Both the position numbers and the translations under genes were made by a program. A DNA stretch of 64,000 bases from Flavobacterium panacagri (GTDB lineage: Bacteria; Bacteroidota; Bacteroidia; Flavobacteriales; Flavobacteriaceae), in contig NZ_CP119766.1 of NCBI RefSeq assembly GCF_030378165.1, positions 5,766,001-5,830,000 of the forward strand, written 5' to 3'. Shown piece by piece: positions 7,665-15,720 of the stretch. Position 1 is the first letter of the stretch. The number at the start of each line of letters is the position of its first letter. The notes under the pieces are model-generated. The model was not told where the DNA came from and made no database searches. It saw nothing but the letters and a program-made list of their open reading frames with translations.

Positions 7665-8231
7665 ATGAAAAAGATTTTAGTTATAGACAATTACGATAGT
7701 TTCACTTACAACTTGGTGCACTATTTAGAAGATTTAAACTGCGAAGTTACTGTTTACAGAAACGACGAATTTGATATTGATGAAATCGCATCTTTTGATA
7801 AAATACTACTTTCTCCGGGACCTGGAATTCCGGATGAAGCAGGTTTATTAAAAGCAGTAATCGAAAAATACAGTCCGACAAAAAGTATTCTTGGCGTTTG
7901 TTTAGGACAACAAGCAATCGGCGAAGTTTTTGGCGGAACACTTTCTAATCTTGATAAAGTATATCACGGAGTTTCAACGAATGTAAAAACAGTAGTAGAT
8001 GACGAAATTCTGTTTGAAGGTTTAGGAAAAGAATTTGAAGTTGGAAGATACCATTCGTGGGTTGTAGACACCAATCTTCCGGATGAACTTGAAGCTACTT
8101 CATTTGATGAAAACGGACAAGTAATGTCTTTAAGACATAGAAATTATGATGTTCGAGGCGTTCAATTCCACCCAGAAAGTGTATTGACTCCAAACGGAAA
8201 AAAAATGTTAGAGAATTGGATTAAGAGTTAG
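7665..8231 (+). CDS. trpG: Anthranilate synthase component II (glutamine amidotransferase)
   Basis: The 188-residue class I glutamine amidotransferase supplies ammonia to TrpE. The catalytic Cys79 is in GVCLGQQAIGE, and His169 and Glu171 are in VQFHPES. The oxyanion segment PGPGIPDEAG is at about 51-60. The length is normal for a free TrpG (not fused to TrpD). It may also serve aminodeoxychorismate synthase, as TrpG does in other bacteria, but no pabB is in the window. The start ATG at 7665 follows a repeat-bearing spacer within the trp operon. Confidence 0.95.
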   Translation: MKKILVIDNYDSFTYNLVHYLEDLNCEVTVYRNDEFDIDEIASFDKILLSPGPGIPDEAGLLKAVIEKYSPTKSILGVCLGQQAIGEVFGGTLSNLDKVYHGVSTNVKTVVDDEILFEGLGKEFEVGRYHSWVVDTNLPDELEATSFDENGQVMSLRHRNYDVRGVQFHPESVLTPNGKKMLENWIKS

Positions 8232-8335
8232 TGATGAGTGTTCAGTCCCGAAACTTCGGGATAGTATTCAATCACAGTTTACAGTCACAGTAAAAAACTT
8301 AGAACCTTAGTCTCTTAGCAACTTAGAATCTTTAA
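8231..8335. repeat. Repeat-word cluster between trpG and trpD
   Basis: The spacer contains a perfect hairpin CCCGAAACTTCGGG (8247-8260), the AGTGTTCAGT word also seen at 7075-7105, and a run of TTAGnnnC words (about 8297-8330: CTTAGAACC, TTAGTCTC, TTAGCAAC, TTAGAATC). The same words recur at 13324, 19916, 28320, 37265 and 49267. It ends five bases before the trpD start. Confidence 0.75.
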
Positions 8336-8339
8336 AAAA

Positions 8340-9332
8340 ATGAAAACTATATTAAATAAATTAATCAATCACGAAGTGCTTTCTAAAGAAGAAGCCAAAC
8401 AAGTATTGATTAATATCTCAACAGGTCAATACAATCCAAGCCAAATTTCGGCATTTTTGACTGTTTTTATGATGCGAAGCATAACAATCGATGAGCTTTC
8501 GGGATTTCGTGAAGCTTTGTTAGAATTATGCATTCGTGTGGATTTATCTGCCTATAACACGATCGATTTATGCGGAACAGGTGGCGACGGAAAAGACACT
8601 TTCAACATTTCGACTTTAGCATCATTTGTTTCGGCAGGAGCCGGAATTAAAATTGCCAAGCACGGAAATTACGGAGTTTCCTCTATTTCCGGATCGAGCA
8701 ACGTGATGGAAAAAATGGGAATTAAATTCAGCAACGATCCTGACTTTTTAGAAAAATGCATCGATCAGGCCGGAGTTTGCGTTTTGCACGCTCCCCTATT
8801 TCACCCAGCCATGAAAAATGTCGGACCAATCAGAAAAGAACTGGCTGTAAAAACGTTTTTCAATATGTTGGGGCCAATGGTAAATCCATCTTTTCCACAA
8901 AATCAATTGGTTGGCGTTTTCAACTTAGAATTGGCAAGAATGTATGCCTATTTATATCAAAACACCGATGTTAATTTCACCATCTTACATTCGCTTGACG
9001 GCTATGATGAAATTTCATTAACTGGCCCAACCAAAACAATTTCGAACCACATGGAAGGAATGTTAAATCCTGACGATTTTGGCGTTCATCTTTTATCTCA
9101 AACCGAAATTGAAGGAGGTAAAACCATCGAAGAATCGGCTGAAATCTTTACCAATATCATTTCTGGAAAAGGAACCGAAGCCCAAAACAATGTAGTTTGT
9201 GCCAATGCTGCAATGGCAATTGCAACCGTAACAAAATGTTCTCCTCTTGAAGGTTTTGAATCAGCAAAAGAAAGTCTTTTGTCAGGAAAAGGACTAAAAG
9301 CTTTACAGAAATTACAAGAGTTAAGTAAATAA
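8340..9332 (+). CDS. trpD: Anthranilate phosphoribosyltransferase
   Basis: The 330-residue enzyme transfers phosphoribose from PRPP to anthranilate. It carries the PRPP-binding loop CGTGGDGKDTFN (78-89), the KHGN motif (107-110), and the conserved VMEKMGIKF and FFNMLGPMVNPS segments. The length is typical for a stand-alone TrpD. It sits downstream of trpG with a 108-bp spacer packed with repeat words, so the operon has unusually loose spacing. It is expected to be co-transcribed from the attenuated trp promoter. Confidence 0.95.
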   Translation: MKTILNKLINHEVLSKEEAKQVLINISTGQYNPSQISAFLTVFMMRSITIDELSGFREALLELCIRVDLSAYNTIDLCGTGGDGKDTFNISTLASFVSAGAGIKIAKHGNYGVSSISGSSNVMEKMGIKFSNDPDFLEKCIDQAGVCVLHAPLFHPAMKNVGPIRKELAVKTFFNMLGPMVNPSFPQNQLVGVFNLELARMYAYLYQNTDVNFTILHSLDGYDEISLTGPTKTISNHMEGMLNPDDFGVHLLSQTEIEGGKTIEESAEIFTNIISGKGTEAQNNVVCANAAMAIATVTKCSPLEGFESAKESLLSGKGLKALQKLQELSK

Positions 9333-9336
9333 ATTT

Positions 9337-9408
9337 GTTTCAAGTTTCAGCTTTCAAGTTGTTTGAACGTTCGACAAACTTGAAACCTGAAACTTAAAAC
9401 TTGAAACC
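9337..9408. repeat. Imperfect inverted repeat between trpD and trpC
   Basis: GTTTCAAGTTTCAGC and following on the left faces CAAACTTGAAACCTGAAAC and following on the right, giving an imperfect hairpin of about 30-bp arms centred on GAACGTTC. It shares words with the 7587-7650 repeat and ends ten bases before the trpC ATG. Confidence 0.75.
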
Positions 9409-9418
9409 AATCAACACA

Positions 9419-10204
9419 ATGAATATCCTAGATAAAATCATAATAGATAAAAAACGAGAAGTTATTTTAAAGAAATCAATCATTCCGGTTTCTCAGTTGG
9501 AAGCTTCAGTATTTTTTGAAAAACAAACCATTTCTCTTAGTCAGAAGTTAAAAGAAAGTAATTCTGGAATTATTGCAGAACACAAACGTCGTTCTCCTTC
9601 AAAATCCATCATCAACAATAATTTTACTGTTGAAGAAGTAGTAAAAGGCTATGAAGATGCTGGTGCTTGTGGCATCTCAGTTTTAACCGATGGAAAATAT
9701 TTCGGTGGCTCTTTAGACGATTTACTTTTGGCGAGAGCTTCAGTCAATATTCCGCTTTTGCGAAAAGAATTTATTGTAGACGAATATCAGATTTTAGAAG
9801 CAAAAGCACATGGAGCAGATTTGATCCTTTTAATAGCAGCAGTTTTAACTCGTGAGGAAATTAAATCATTATCTGAATTTGCTAAAAATTTAGGTTTAGA
9901 AGTTTTATTGGAAGTTCATAATCAGGAAGAACTCGAAAAGTCTATTATGCCAAGTTTAGATATGATTGGCGTAAACAACAGAAACTTAAAAACGTTCGAA
10001 GTAAGTTTAGATTTCAGTAAAGAATTGGCATCACAAATCCCGAATGATTTTGTTAAAGTTTCTGAAAGTGGTATTTCATCAATCGAAGCCATTCAAGAAT
10101 TAAAACCTTACGGCTACAAAGGTTTCTTAATTGGAGAAAACTTCATGAAAACTGACGACGCAGGACAAGCCGCAACGGATTTTATTAAAAATCTGGGCGT
10201 TTAA
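9419..10204 (+). CDS. trpC: Indole-3-glycerol-phosphate synthase
   Basis: The 261-residue TIM-barrel enzyme converts CdRP to indole-3-glycerol phosphate. The catalytic motif EHKRRSPS is at 54-61, KEFIVDEYQI follows near the middle, and the late barrel segments include GVNNRNLKTFEV and VSESGISS. A TTG at 9401 is in frame, but it lies inside the repeat arm, so I use the ATG at 9419, which gives the normal family N-terminus (MNILDKIIIDKK). It is not fused to TrpF, unlike the enterobacterial enzyme. Confidence 0.95.
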   Translation: MNILDKIIIDKKREVILKKSIIPVSQLEASVFFEKQTISLSQKLKESNSGIIAEHKRRSPSKSIINNNFTVEEVVKGYEDAGACGISVLTDGKYFGGSLDDLLLARASVNIPLLRKEFIVDEYQILEAKAHGADLILLIAAVLTREEIKSLSEFAKNLGLEVLLEVHNQEELEKSIMPSLDMIGVNNRNLKTFEVSLDFSKELASQIPNDFVKVSESGISSIEAIQELKPYGYKGFLIGENFMKTDDAGQAATDFIKNLGV

Positions 10205-10210
10205 AAAATA

Positions 10211-10332
10211 GCCACGAATTCACGAATTTAATTTACAATCATTCGTGAATTCGTGGCGGAAAAACTTTGCGAACTTTTTCGCATTCAAAACACAATACAA
10301 TAGAAAAAAACTTAGCGCACTTTGCGTTAAAA
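10211..10332. repeat. Two abutting repeats between trpC and trpF
   Basis: The perfect 17-bp arms GCCACGAATTCACGAAT (10211-10227) and complement (10241-10257) form one hairpin. They are followed directly by a degenerate CGCAAAG-type repeat (ACTTTGCGAACTTTTTCGC, then CTTAGCGCACTTTGCG to 10326). The first word is shared with 35821-35879, 49317-49364 and part of 20941-20959. Confidence 0.88.
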
Positions 10333-10347
10333 AAAACACACAACACA

Positions 10348-10980
10348 ATGAAACTTAAAATATGCGGTATGAAATATCCTGAAAATATTCTCGAAGTAGG
10401 TGCGCTGTTGCCTGACTATATGGGATTTATTTTCTGGGACAAATCCGCGCGATATTTTGACGGAACTATTCCTGAACTTATAAAAACAGTCAAAAAAGTA
10501 GGCGTTTTTGTAGATCAAAGTCAGGAAGAAATTCTAGAGAAAGTCGTAAAATACAATTTACAAGCCGTTCAATTACATGGAAATGAATCTGTGAAATTTT
10601 TATCAGAACTAAAAGAACAATTACCAAAAAAAGTCGAAATCATAAAAGTCTTTTCAGCAGATGAAAATTTCGATTTTGAAGTGATAAAACCTTTTGAAGC
10701 TGTCTCAGATTATTTTTTGTTTGATACCAAAGGAAAACTTCCTGGTGGCAACGGAACAACATTTGACTGGACAATATTAAAAAAATACAATTCCAAGAAA
10801 CCTTTCTTTTTAAGTGGTGGCATTGGAATGAAAGAATTAAAAGCCATTGAAGAAATTTCAAAAACCAATTTACCAATCTACGCTGTCGATGTAAATAGTA
10901 AATTTGAAATCGAACCAGGGCTGAAAAACAGAAATTTATTTAGCAATTTCAAACGAAAATTTGATGTTGCCAACTTTTAA
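10348..10980 (+). CDS. trpF: Phosphoribosylanthranilate isomerase
   Basis: The 210-residue TIM barrel carries out the Amadori rearrangement of PRA to CdRP. The general base Cys7 is in MKLKICGMK, and the general acid Asp is in YAVDVNSKFE (about residue 186). GVFVDQSQEEI and LQAVQLHGNE are typical of the family. A longer frame opens at 10267, but its first 27 codons are made of the CGCAAAG repeat, so the ATG at 10348 is the start. It is 11 bp from trpB, which suggests tight coupling. Confidence 0.94.
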   Translation: MKLKICGMKYPENILEVGALLPDYMGFIFWDKSARYFDGTIPELIKTVKKVGVFVDQSQEEILEKVVKYNLQAVQLHGNESVKFLSELKEQLPKKVEIIKVFSADENFDFEVIKPFEAVSDYFLFDTKGKLPGGNGTTFDWTILKKYNSKKPFFLSGGIGMKELKAIEEISKTNLPIYAVDVNSKFEIEPGLKNRNLFSNFKRKFDVANF

Positions 10981-10991
10981 AATTTAAAAAA

Positions 10992-12173
10992 ATGAGTTTT
11001 AACGTTAACGAAAAAGGATATTACGGAGAATTTGGAGGCGCTTATATTCCAGAAATGTTATATCCAAATGTAGAAGAATTACGCCAGAAATACTTGAGTA
11101 TTATGGATGAACCTGATTTTAAAGCGGAGTTCAATCAACTGCTTAAAGATTATGTAGGACGCCCTAGCCCATTGTATTTCGCAAAACGCCTGTCTGAAAA
11201 ATACAACACAAAAGTCTATTTAAAAAGAGAAGATTTAAATCATACCGGAGCTCATAAAGTTAATAACACAATTGGGCAGATATTATTAGCAAAACGTTTG
11301 GGTAAAAAACGAATTATTGCCGAAACTGGCGCTGGTCAGCATGGTGTGGCTACTGCAACGGTTTGTGCTTTAATGGGAATCGAATGTATCGTTTATATGG
11401 GCGAAATCGACATTGCGCGTCAGGCTCCAAATGTAGCTCGTATGAAAATGTTAGGTGCAGAAGTCCGTCCCGCTCTTTCGGGTTCACGAACTTTAAAAGA
11501 TGCGACAAACGAAGCGATTCGTGACTGGATTAACAATCCTGTAGATACGCATTATATTATTGGATCAGCCATTGGCCCGCATCCTTATCCAGATATGGTA
11601 ACTCGTTTTCAGAGTATTATCTCCGAAGAAATCAAGTGGCAGTTAAAAGAAAAAGAAGGTCGTGAGAATCCTGATTATGTTGTAGCTTGTATTGGCGGCG
11701 GAAGTAATGCAGCAGGAACTTATTATCATTTCTTACACGAGCCAGAAGTTGGAATTATTGCAGTGGAAGCAGCTGGAAAAGGTGTTGACAGTGGTCATAG
11801 TGCAGCAACAAGTAAACTAGGAAAAGTTGGAGTTATCCACGGCTGTAAAACGCTGTTGATGCAGACAGCAGACGGACAAATTACAGAACCATATTCTATT
11901 TCTGCTGGATTAGATTATCCTGGAGTTGGCCCATTGCACGCACATTTAGCACAAACTGGACGTGGGGAATTTTTCTCTGTAACTGATGATGATGCTATGA
12001 ATGCAGGTTTACAATTGACAAAATTAGAAGGGATTATTCCAGCCATTGAAAGTGCTCACGCCTTTGCCGTTTTGGATCAAAAGAAATTCAAACCTGAAGA
12101 TATTGTAGTGATTAGTCTTTCTGGACGTGGCGATAAAGATTTAGATAATTATATTGATTACTTTAAATTGTAA
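10992..12173 (+). CDS. trpB: Tryptophan synthase beta chain
   Basis: The 393-residue PLP enzyme joins indole and serine. The PLP lysine is K89 in HTGAHKVNNT, the catalytic Glu is at 111 in ETGAGQHG, and the PLP-phosphate loop GGGSNA is at 235-240. It is a TrpB1-type sequence of normal length (conserved N-terminal YYGEFGGAYIPE), so it should work with TrpA. It lies right after trpF, but two unrelated genes separate it from trpA. Confidence 0.97.
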   Translation: MSFNVNEKGYYGEFGGAYIPEMLYPNVEELRQKYLSIMDEPDFKAEFNQLLKDYVGRPSPLYFAKRLSEKYNTKVYLKREDLNHTGAHKVNNTIGQILLAKRLGKKRIIAETGAGQHGVATATVCALMGIECIVYMGEIDIARQAPNVARMKMLGAEVRPALSGSRTLKDATNEAIRDWINNPVDTHYIIGSAIGPHPYPDMVTRFQSIISEEIKWQLKEKEGRENPDYVVACIGGGSNAAGTYYHFLHEPEVGIIAVEAAGKGVDSGHSAATSKLGKVGVIHGCKTLLMQTADGQITEPYSISAGLDYPGVGPLHAHLAQTGRGEFFSVTDDDAMNAGLQLTKLEGIIPAIESAHAFAVLDQKKFKPEDIVVISLSGRGDKDLDNYIDYFKL

Positions 12174-12243
12174 TAAAAATTGTAATTTGGACGTTGGTTT
12201 TTAAAATCGCCAACGCTAACAAATAACGAGAAAAATCATAATT

Positions 12244-12564
12244 ATGGAACTATTATTCTCATACGGAACACTTAGATCGAAACAAATTCAGATGCAGATT
12301 TTTAATAAAGTTTTAGTTGGAACTCAAGATCAAATATTGGGTTACAAATTAAAAAGTTTACAAATCGAAGAAGAATTTGGAATGGCTGACTATGTAGTTG
12401 CAGTACCTAGCGAAAATCTAGAAGACATTATACATGGCGCTGTTTTTGAAGTGACTAATAATGAATTATTAAAAGTCGATCAGTTTGAATCGAATTCCTA
12501 TAAAAGAGTTCAGGTCAAACTAAAATCAGGAAGAACGGCTTGGATTTACACGGAAAATAAATAA
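12244..12564 (+). CDS. Gamma-glutamylcyclotransferase (AIG2-like) family protein
   Basis: The 106-residue protein starts LLFSYGTLRSKQIQ, the substrate-binding YGTLR loop of the GGCT/AIG2 fold, and has the acidic centre VDQFESNSYKR at about 79-89, where the catalytic glutamate of the family falls. Such enzymes cleave gamma-glutamyl bonds or release 5-oxoproline. It starts 70 bp after trpB and ends 6 bp before the carbon-nitrogen hydrolase gene. The pair may work on related amide or gamma-glutamyl compounds, or may be passengers in the trp operon. Confidence 0.82.
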   Translation: MELLFSYGTLRSKQIQMQIFNKVLVGTQDQILGYKLKSLQIEEEFGMADYVVAVPSENLEDIIHGAVFEVTNNELLKVDQFESNSYKRVQVKLKSGRTAWIYTENK

Positions 12565-12570
12565 CTAAAA

Positions 12571-13308
12571 ATGATTTTAGCGGCAGCACAGACAAAACCA
12601 AAACGTGGCAATATTGCTTCAAATTTATTAGACCATTATCGCCTTGTTGAATTGGCTGCACAAAATGGAGTTCAATTAATTGCATTTCCCGAAATGTCTA
12701 TCACAGGATATGAAAGAGAAAATGCAATGGATTTGGCTTTTGCCGAAGACGATTACAGAATCGATCATCTGAAAGATTTGGCTACAGATTATAATATTAC
12801 CATTATTGCTGGAGCTCCAATTTTAATAGAAAATCAATTGTTTATTGGCGAATTTATTATTTCTCCAAACGATTCGGTTTCTATTTATACCAAACAGTTT
12901 TTACATGAAGGTGAAGATGATTTTTTTCAGTCTTCATTTGATAACAATCCTGTAATCACAATTGAAGATCAAAATATTTCATTTGCCATTTGTGCCGATA
13001 TTGATAATCCGAAGCATCCTGAAAATGCTTCAAAAAATAACGCAGACATTTATATTGCGAGTATTTTCTTTTCTCCAAACGGAATTTCAAGTGCCTACAG
13101 AGACTTACAGAATTATGCTCAAAAACATGAAATGAATGTTCTGATGTCGAATTTCAGCGGTGAATCCTGGGGATCTCCTTCGGCTGGACAAAGTGCTTTC
13201 TGGAATAATAAGGGAGAATTGATTGGACAGATGAATGAATCGGATTCTGGATTATTATTGATTGAAAAACAAAATGATAGTTGGCTAACTAAAGTTATTA
13301 TCGATTAG
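12571..13308 (+). CDS. Carbon-nitrogen hydrolase (nitrilase superfamily)
   Basis: The 245-residue amidase-type enzyme has the complete Glu-Lys-Cys triad: E41 in IAFPEMSITGYE, K108 in YTKQFLHEGE, and C141 in FAICADI. The length fits the single-domain omega-amidase / N-carbamoylase branch. The substrate cannot be read from sequence. It follows the GGCT-like gene by 6 bp and precedes trpA by 117 bp, with the start ATG at 12571. No signal peptide, so probably cytoplasmic. Confidence 0.87.
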   Translation: MILAAAQTKPKRGNIASNLLDHYRLVELAAQNGVQLIAFPEMSITGYERENAMDLAFAEDDYRIDHLKDLATDYNITIIAGAPILIENQLFIGEFIISPNDSVSIYTKQFLHEGEDDFFQSSFDNNPVITIEDQNISFAICADIDNPKHPENASKNNADIYIASIFFSPNGISSAYRDLQNYAQKHEMNVLMSNFSGESWGSPSAGQSAFWNNKGELIGQMNESDSGLLLIEKQNDSWLTKVIID

Positions 13309-13317
13309 CATAATTTC

Positions 13318-13405
13318 CTGCAATCCCGAAGTTTCGGGACAAAACCTTGCAGGTATAAATAACTTAAAACATAAAATACCTACAAGGTTTTGGAAACCTT
13401 GCAGG
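13318..13405. repeat. CCTGCAAGGTTTT-family repeat before trpA
   Basis: The arms CCTGCAA (13318-13324) and TTGCAGG (13347-13353) enclose a CCCGAAGTTTCGGG hairpin. After 25 bases comes CCTACAAGGTTTTGGAAACC (13379-13398) and TTGCAGG. The same CAAGGTTTT/AAAACCTTG words form the repeat at 36521-36600, and the CCCGAAG hairpin matches 8247-8260. Confidence 0.85.
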
Positions 13406-13425
13406 AATGAAAAAACGATATTAAA

Positions 13426-14187
13426 ATGAACAGAATAACTCAAAAATTACAAGAAGATAAAAAGATCCTTTCGATCTATTTTTCTGCAGGATATCCAAAC
13501 TTAAATGATACGGTGCAGATTATTCAGGATTTAGAAAAAAACGGAGTTGACTTAATCGAAATCGGACTTCCTTTCAGTGATCCTTTGGCAGATGGACCAA
13601 CTATTCAAGCGAGTTCTACGGCTGCGCTTCATAACGGAATGACCACTCAGATTCTTTTTGATCAACTGCAGAACATCCGCGAAAGCGTAAAAATTCCGCT
13701 GATTATTATGGGATATTTTAATCCGATGTTACAATACGGCGTTGAAGCTTTTTGTAAAAAATGTGCTGAAATTGGAATTGACGGTTTAATTATTCCTGAT
13801 CTTCCAGTTGATGTTTATGCAGATGAATACAAAGCAATTTTCGAAAAATACGGATTAATTAATGTGTTTTTGATTACACCTCAAACTTCAGACGAAAGAA
13901 TTCGTTTTATCGACAGCGTTTCAAACGGATTTATTTATATGGTAAGTTCTGCAAGCGTTACAGGATCTCAATCTGGTTTTGGAAACACTCAGGAAACTTA
14001 TTTCGAAAGAATTGCTGCAATGAATTTGAAAAATCCTCAAATTGTTGGATTCGGAATTTCGAATAAAGAAACTTTCAATCAAGCAACAAAATATGCAAAA
14101 GGTGCTATTATTGGAAGCGCTTTTATCAAACATTTAAGCGAAAGCGGCAGTGGAAAAATTGAGGAATTTGTTGGAGAGATTCGATAG
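13426..14187 (+). CDS. trpA: Tryptophan synthase alpha chain
   Basis: The 253-residue TIM barrel cleaves indole-3-glycerol phosphate. Catalytic E45 is in LIEIGLPFSDPLADGPTIQ and Asp56 is in the same motif. The VSSASVTGSQSGF loop and the phosphate-binding GFGIS segment are conserved. It is separated from trpB by the GGCT and amidohydrolase genes, an unusual break of the trpBA pair, but remains on the same strand and probably the same transcript. It is 15 bp from the following lipoprotein gene. Confidence 0.96.
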   Translation: MNRITQKLQEDKKILSIYFSAGYPNLNDTVQIIQDLEKNGVDLIEIGLPFSDPLADGPTIQASSTAALHNGMTTQILFDQLQNIRESVKIPLIIMGYFNPMLQYGVEAFCKKCAEIGIDGLIIPDLPVDVYADEYKAIFEKYGLINVFLITPQTSDERIRFIDSVSNGFIYMVSSASVTGSQSGFGNTQETYFERIAAMNLKNPQIVGFGISNKETFNQATKYAKGAIIGSAFIKHLSESGSGKIEEFVGEIR

Positions 14188-14202
14188 TTAAATTCAAAAC
14201 TA

Positions 14203-14922
14203 ATGAAATATTTTAAAGGTTTTATACTTATAACACTACTTTTTTTACTTGTAAGTTGTGATTTACAATATAAAACTTCAGAGCTTTTCGTTCAAAAGAT
14301 TGAAAATTCCTCAAAAGTTATTTATAAATATGATGCTTGGGGAGGACGAGATTCATACAAATTTGGATATGTTATTCTAGATTCAACGGATGTATTTGAA
14401 ATAAACAATGTTGAATCATTACCATTTCAATATTTTGAAACCGTTCCAACAATCAGAAATATCTCAGGTGTCATTTGCGAAAAACATGATGACCAAATAG
14501 CTTCAAACAAAATCTTTATTCCTTTAGAAATTAAAAATTTTGAAGACCAAGGAATTAAAATTAAAACTAAGATTTATCAAAATGAAGGCTTTTCACTAAG
14601 AAATCAAGGTTATAAACAATATCAGTTTGAAACATTTAAAGAATCTCGCGACAGCATTTTCTTTTACAATTTAAATGATATTAAGAGTTTAGAACCTGAA
14701 CATTTAAATCTTTTAAAGTTCAAAAAAACAAATATCTTTATCAGGACTAAAACTCCTAATACTGTTTCTAACATATCGATCGAAGATTTAAAACTTTCAT
14801 CAAAAAATGAAATTATTTCTAATATTCGATATGACCTTACACCAAAAAATAAAACTAGTATTGGATCATTTTCTAATGTTGGCATTTTTAAGGATGTGAA
14901 ATTATCAAAAGAATTAAATTGA
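14203..14922 (+). CDS. Uncharacterised lipoprotein at the end of the trp operon
   Basis: The 239-residue protein has a lipoprotein signal (hydrophobic 5-18 then LVSC, Cys about residue 19). The mature part is rich in Ile, Lys, Asn and Phe with no cysteine pairs or repeats I recognise. It follows trpA by 15 bp and precedes a strong terminator, so it is the last gene of the trp transcript. Base composition is a little more AT-rich than the trp enzymes, as is common for lineage-specific surface proteins. No function can be proposed. Confidence 0.65.
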   Translation: MKYFKGFILITLLFLLVSCDLQYKTSELFVQKIENSSKVIYKYDAWGGRDSYKFGYVILDSTDVFEINNVESLPFQYFETVPTIRNISGVICEKHDDQIASNKIFIPLEIKNFEDQGIKIKTKIYQNEGFSLRNQGYKQYQFETFKESRDSIFFYNLNDIKSLEPEHLNLLKFKKTNIFIRTKTPNTVSNISIEDLKLSSKNEIISNIRYDLTPKNKTSIGSFSNVGIFKDVKLSKELN

Positions 14923-14926
14923 AAAC

Positions 14927-14960
14927 AAAAAGCCTGAAGACCATATTTTCAGGCTTTTTT
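14927..14960 (+). terminator. Terminator of the trp operon
   Basis: The stem AAAAAGCCTGAA (14927-14938) and TTCAGGCTTTTT (14948-14959) has a 9-base loop and a T run. It starts five bases after the lipoprotein stop codon. Confidence 0.9.
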
Positions 14961-15031
14961 ATTCGCTAAAATCAAATTGAAAACGAAAAAATATCGAAAC
15001 CGTTTTATGTTAATATTATGTTAAAATAAAA

Positions 15032-15069
15032 TTAAACAAGCGTTTAAATTAAACAACTGTTTAATTTTA
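15032..15069 (+). promoter_or_regulatory. Tandem TetR-type operators over the efflux operon promoter
   Basis: Two 16-bp palindromes with identical half-sites, TTAAACAAGCGTTTAA (15032-15047) and TTAAACAACTGTTTAA (15049-15064), are spaced 17 bp start to start. The second overlaps TAATTTTA (15062-15069), one base from the -7 consensus. The TetR gene starts at 15091, so autoregulation of the whole efflux operon is likely. Confidence 0.78.
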
Positions 15070-15090
15070 CATCCGATTAGAAACAATACC

Positions 15091-15720
15091 ATGTCACAGA
15101 TCGAATTAAACGACAAAAAAATTCAGATTCTTAATGTTGCTGAAAAGCTGTTTTCTGAGAAAGGATTTGAAGGGACATCTATACGGGACATCTCCAAAGA
15201 GGCAAAAATTAATATTGCAATGGTCTCGTATTACTTTGGTTCAAAAGAAAGACTGCTGGAAGCTTTAATTTTCCACAAAACGGTTGATTTAAAATTACAA
15301 CTCGAAAATTTATTGCAAGAAAACATTGAACCACTTGAAAAAGTCAATAAATTAATCGAAATTTACATTAACAGAATCTGCCTTAACAAAGGGATTTACA
15401 GGGTTTTACATTTTGAACTTTACAATAAAAAGAGAGAAAAAAGCCTTCAGGCTTTTACTGAACTTAAAAAAGGAAATTTAAAGTCAGTGGAGAGCATTAT
15501 CAAACAAGGCCAATCTCAGGGAGTTTTTAGAAAAGATATTAATATCCAGCTCATTACTCCAACCATTATTGGAACCTTTTTTCACTTTCACATGAATCGC
15601 TCTTTCTTCGAAGAATTATTTGATTTACAAACAGAAGAAATGTTTAACAATTACATTAAAAACGATCTTACAAAGCACATTCAACAAACTATAAAAGCGC
15701 TACTTGTTTATGAAAATTAG
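15091..15720 (+). CDS. TetR/AcrR-family repressor of the efflux operon
   Basis: The 209-residue protein has an N-terminal HTH (KIQILNVAEKLFSEKGFEGTSIRDISKEA, about 9-37, then NIAMVSYYFGSKERLLEAL to about 58) and an all-helical ligand domain. It is the first gene of the operon, and its last 11 bases overlap the TolC gene, so the two are translationally coupled. Two matching palindromes lie 27-59 bp before its start. It likely senses a drug or membrane stress and represses its own operon. Inducer unknown. Confidence 0.9.
   Translation: MSQIELNDKKIQILNVAEKLFSEKGFEGTSIRDISKEAKINIAMVSYYFGSKERLLEALIFHKTVDLKLQLENLLQENIEPLEKVNKLIEIYINRICLNKGIYRVLHFELYNKKREKSLQAFTELKKGNLKSVESIIKQGQSQGVFRKDINIQLITPTIIGTFFHFHMNRSFFEELFDLQTEEMFNNYIKNDLTKHIQQTIKALLVYEN

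Noticed and set aside
8231..8335. CRISPR-like array because of repeated short palindromes
   Set aside because: Word spacing is irregular and continuous, with no unique spacers of constant length and no cas genes.
10267..10347. Longer start of trpF
   Set aside because: The added 27 codons translate a CGCAAAG-type repeat, and known TrpF proteins begin at MKLKICGMK.
12191..12215. Hairpin GTTGG...CCAAC between trpB and the GGCT gene as a terminator or attenuator
   Set aside because: Only about six base pairs, a long loop and no T run.
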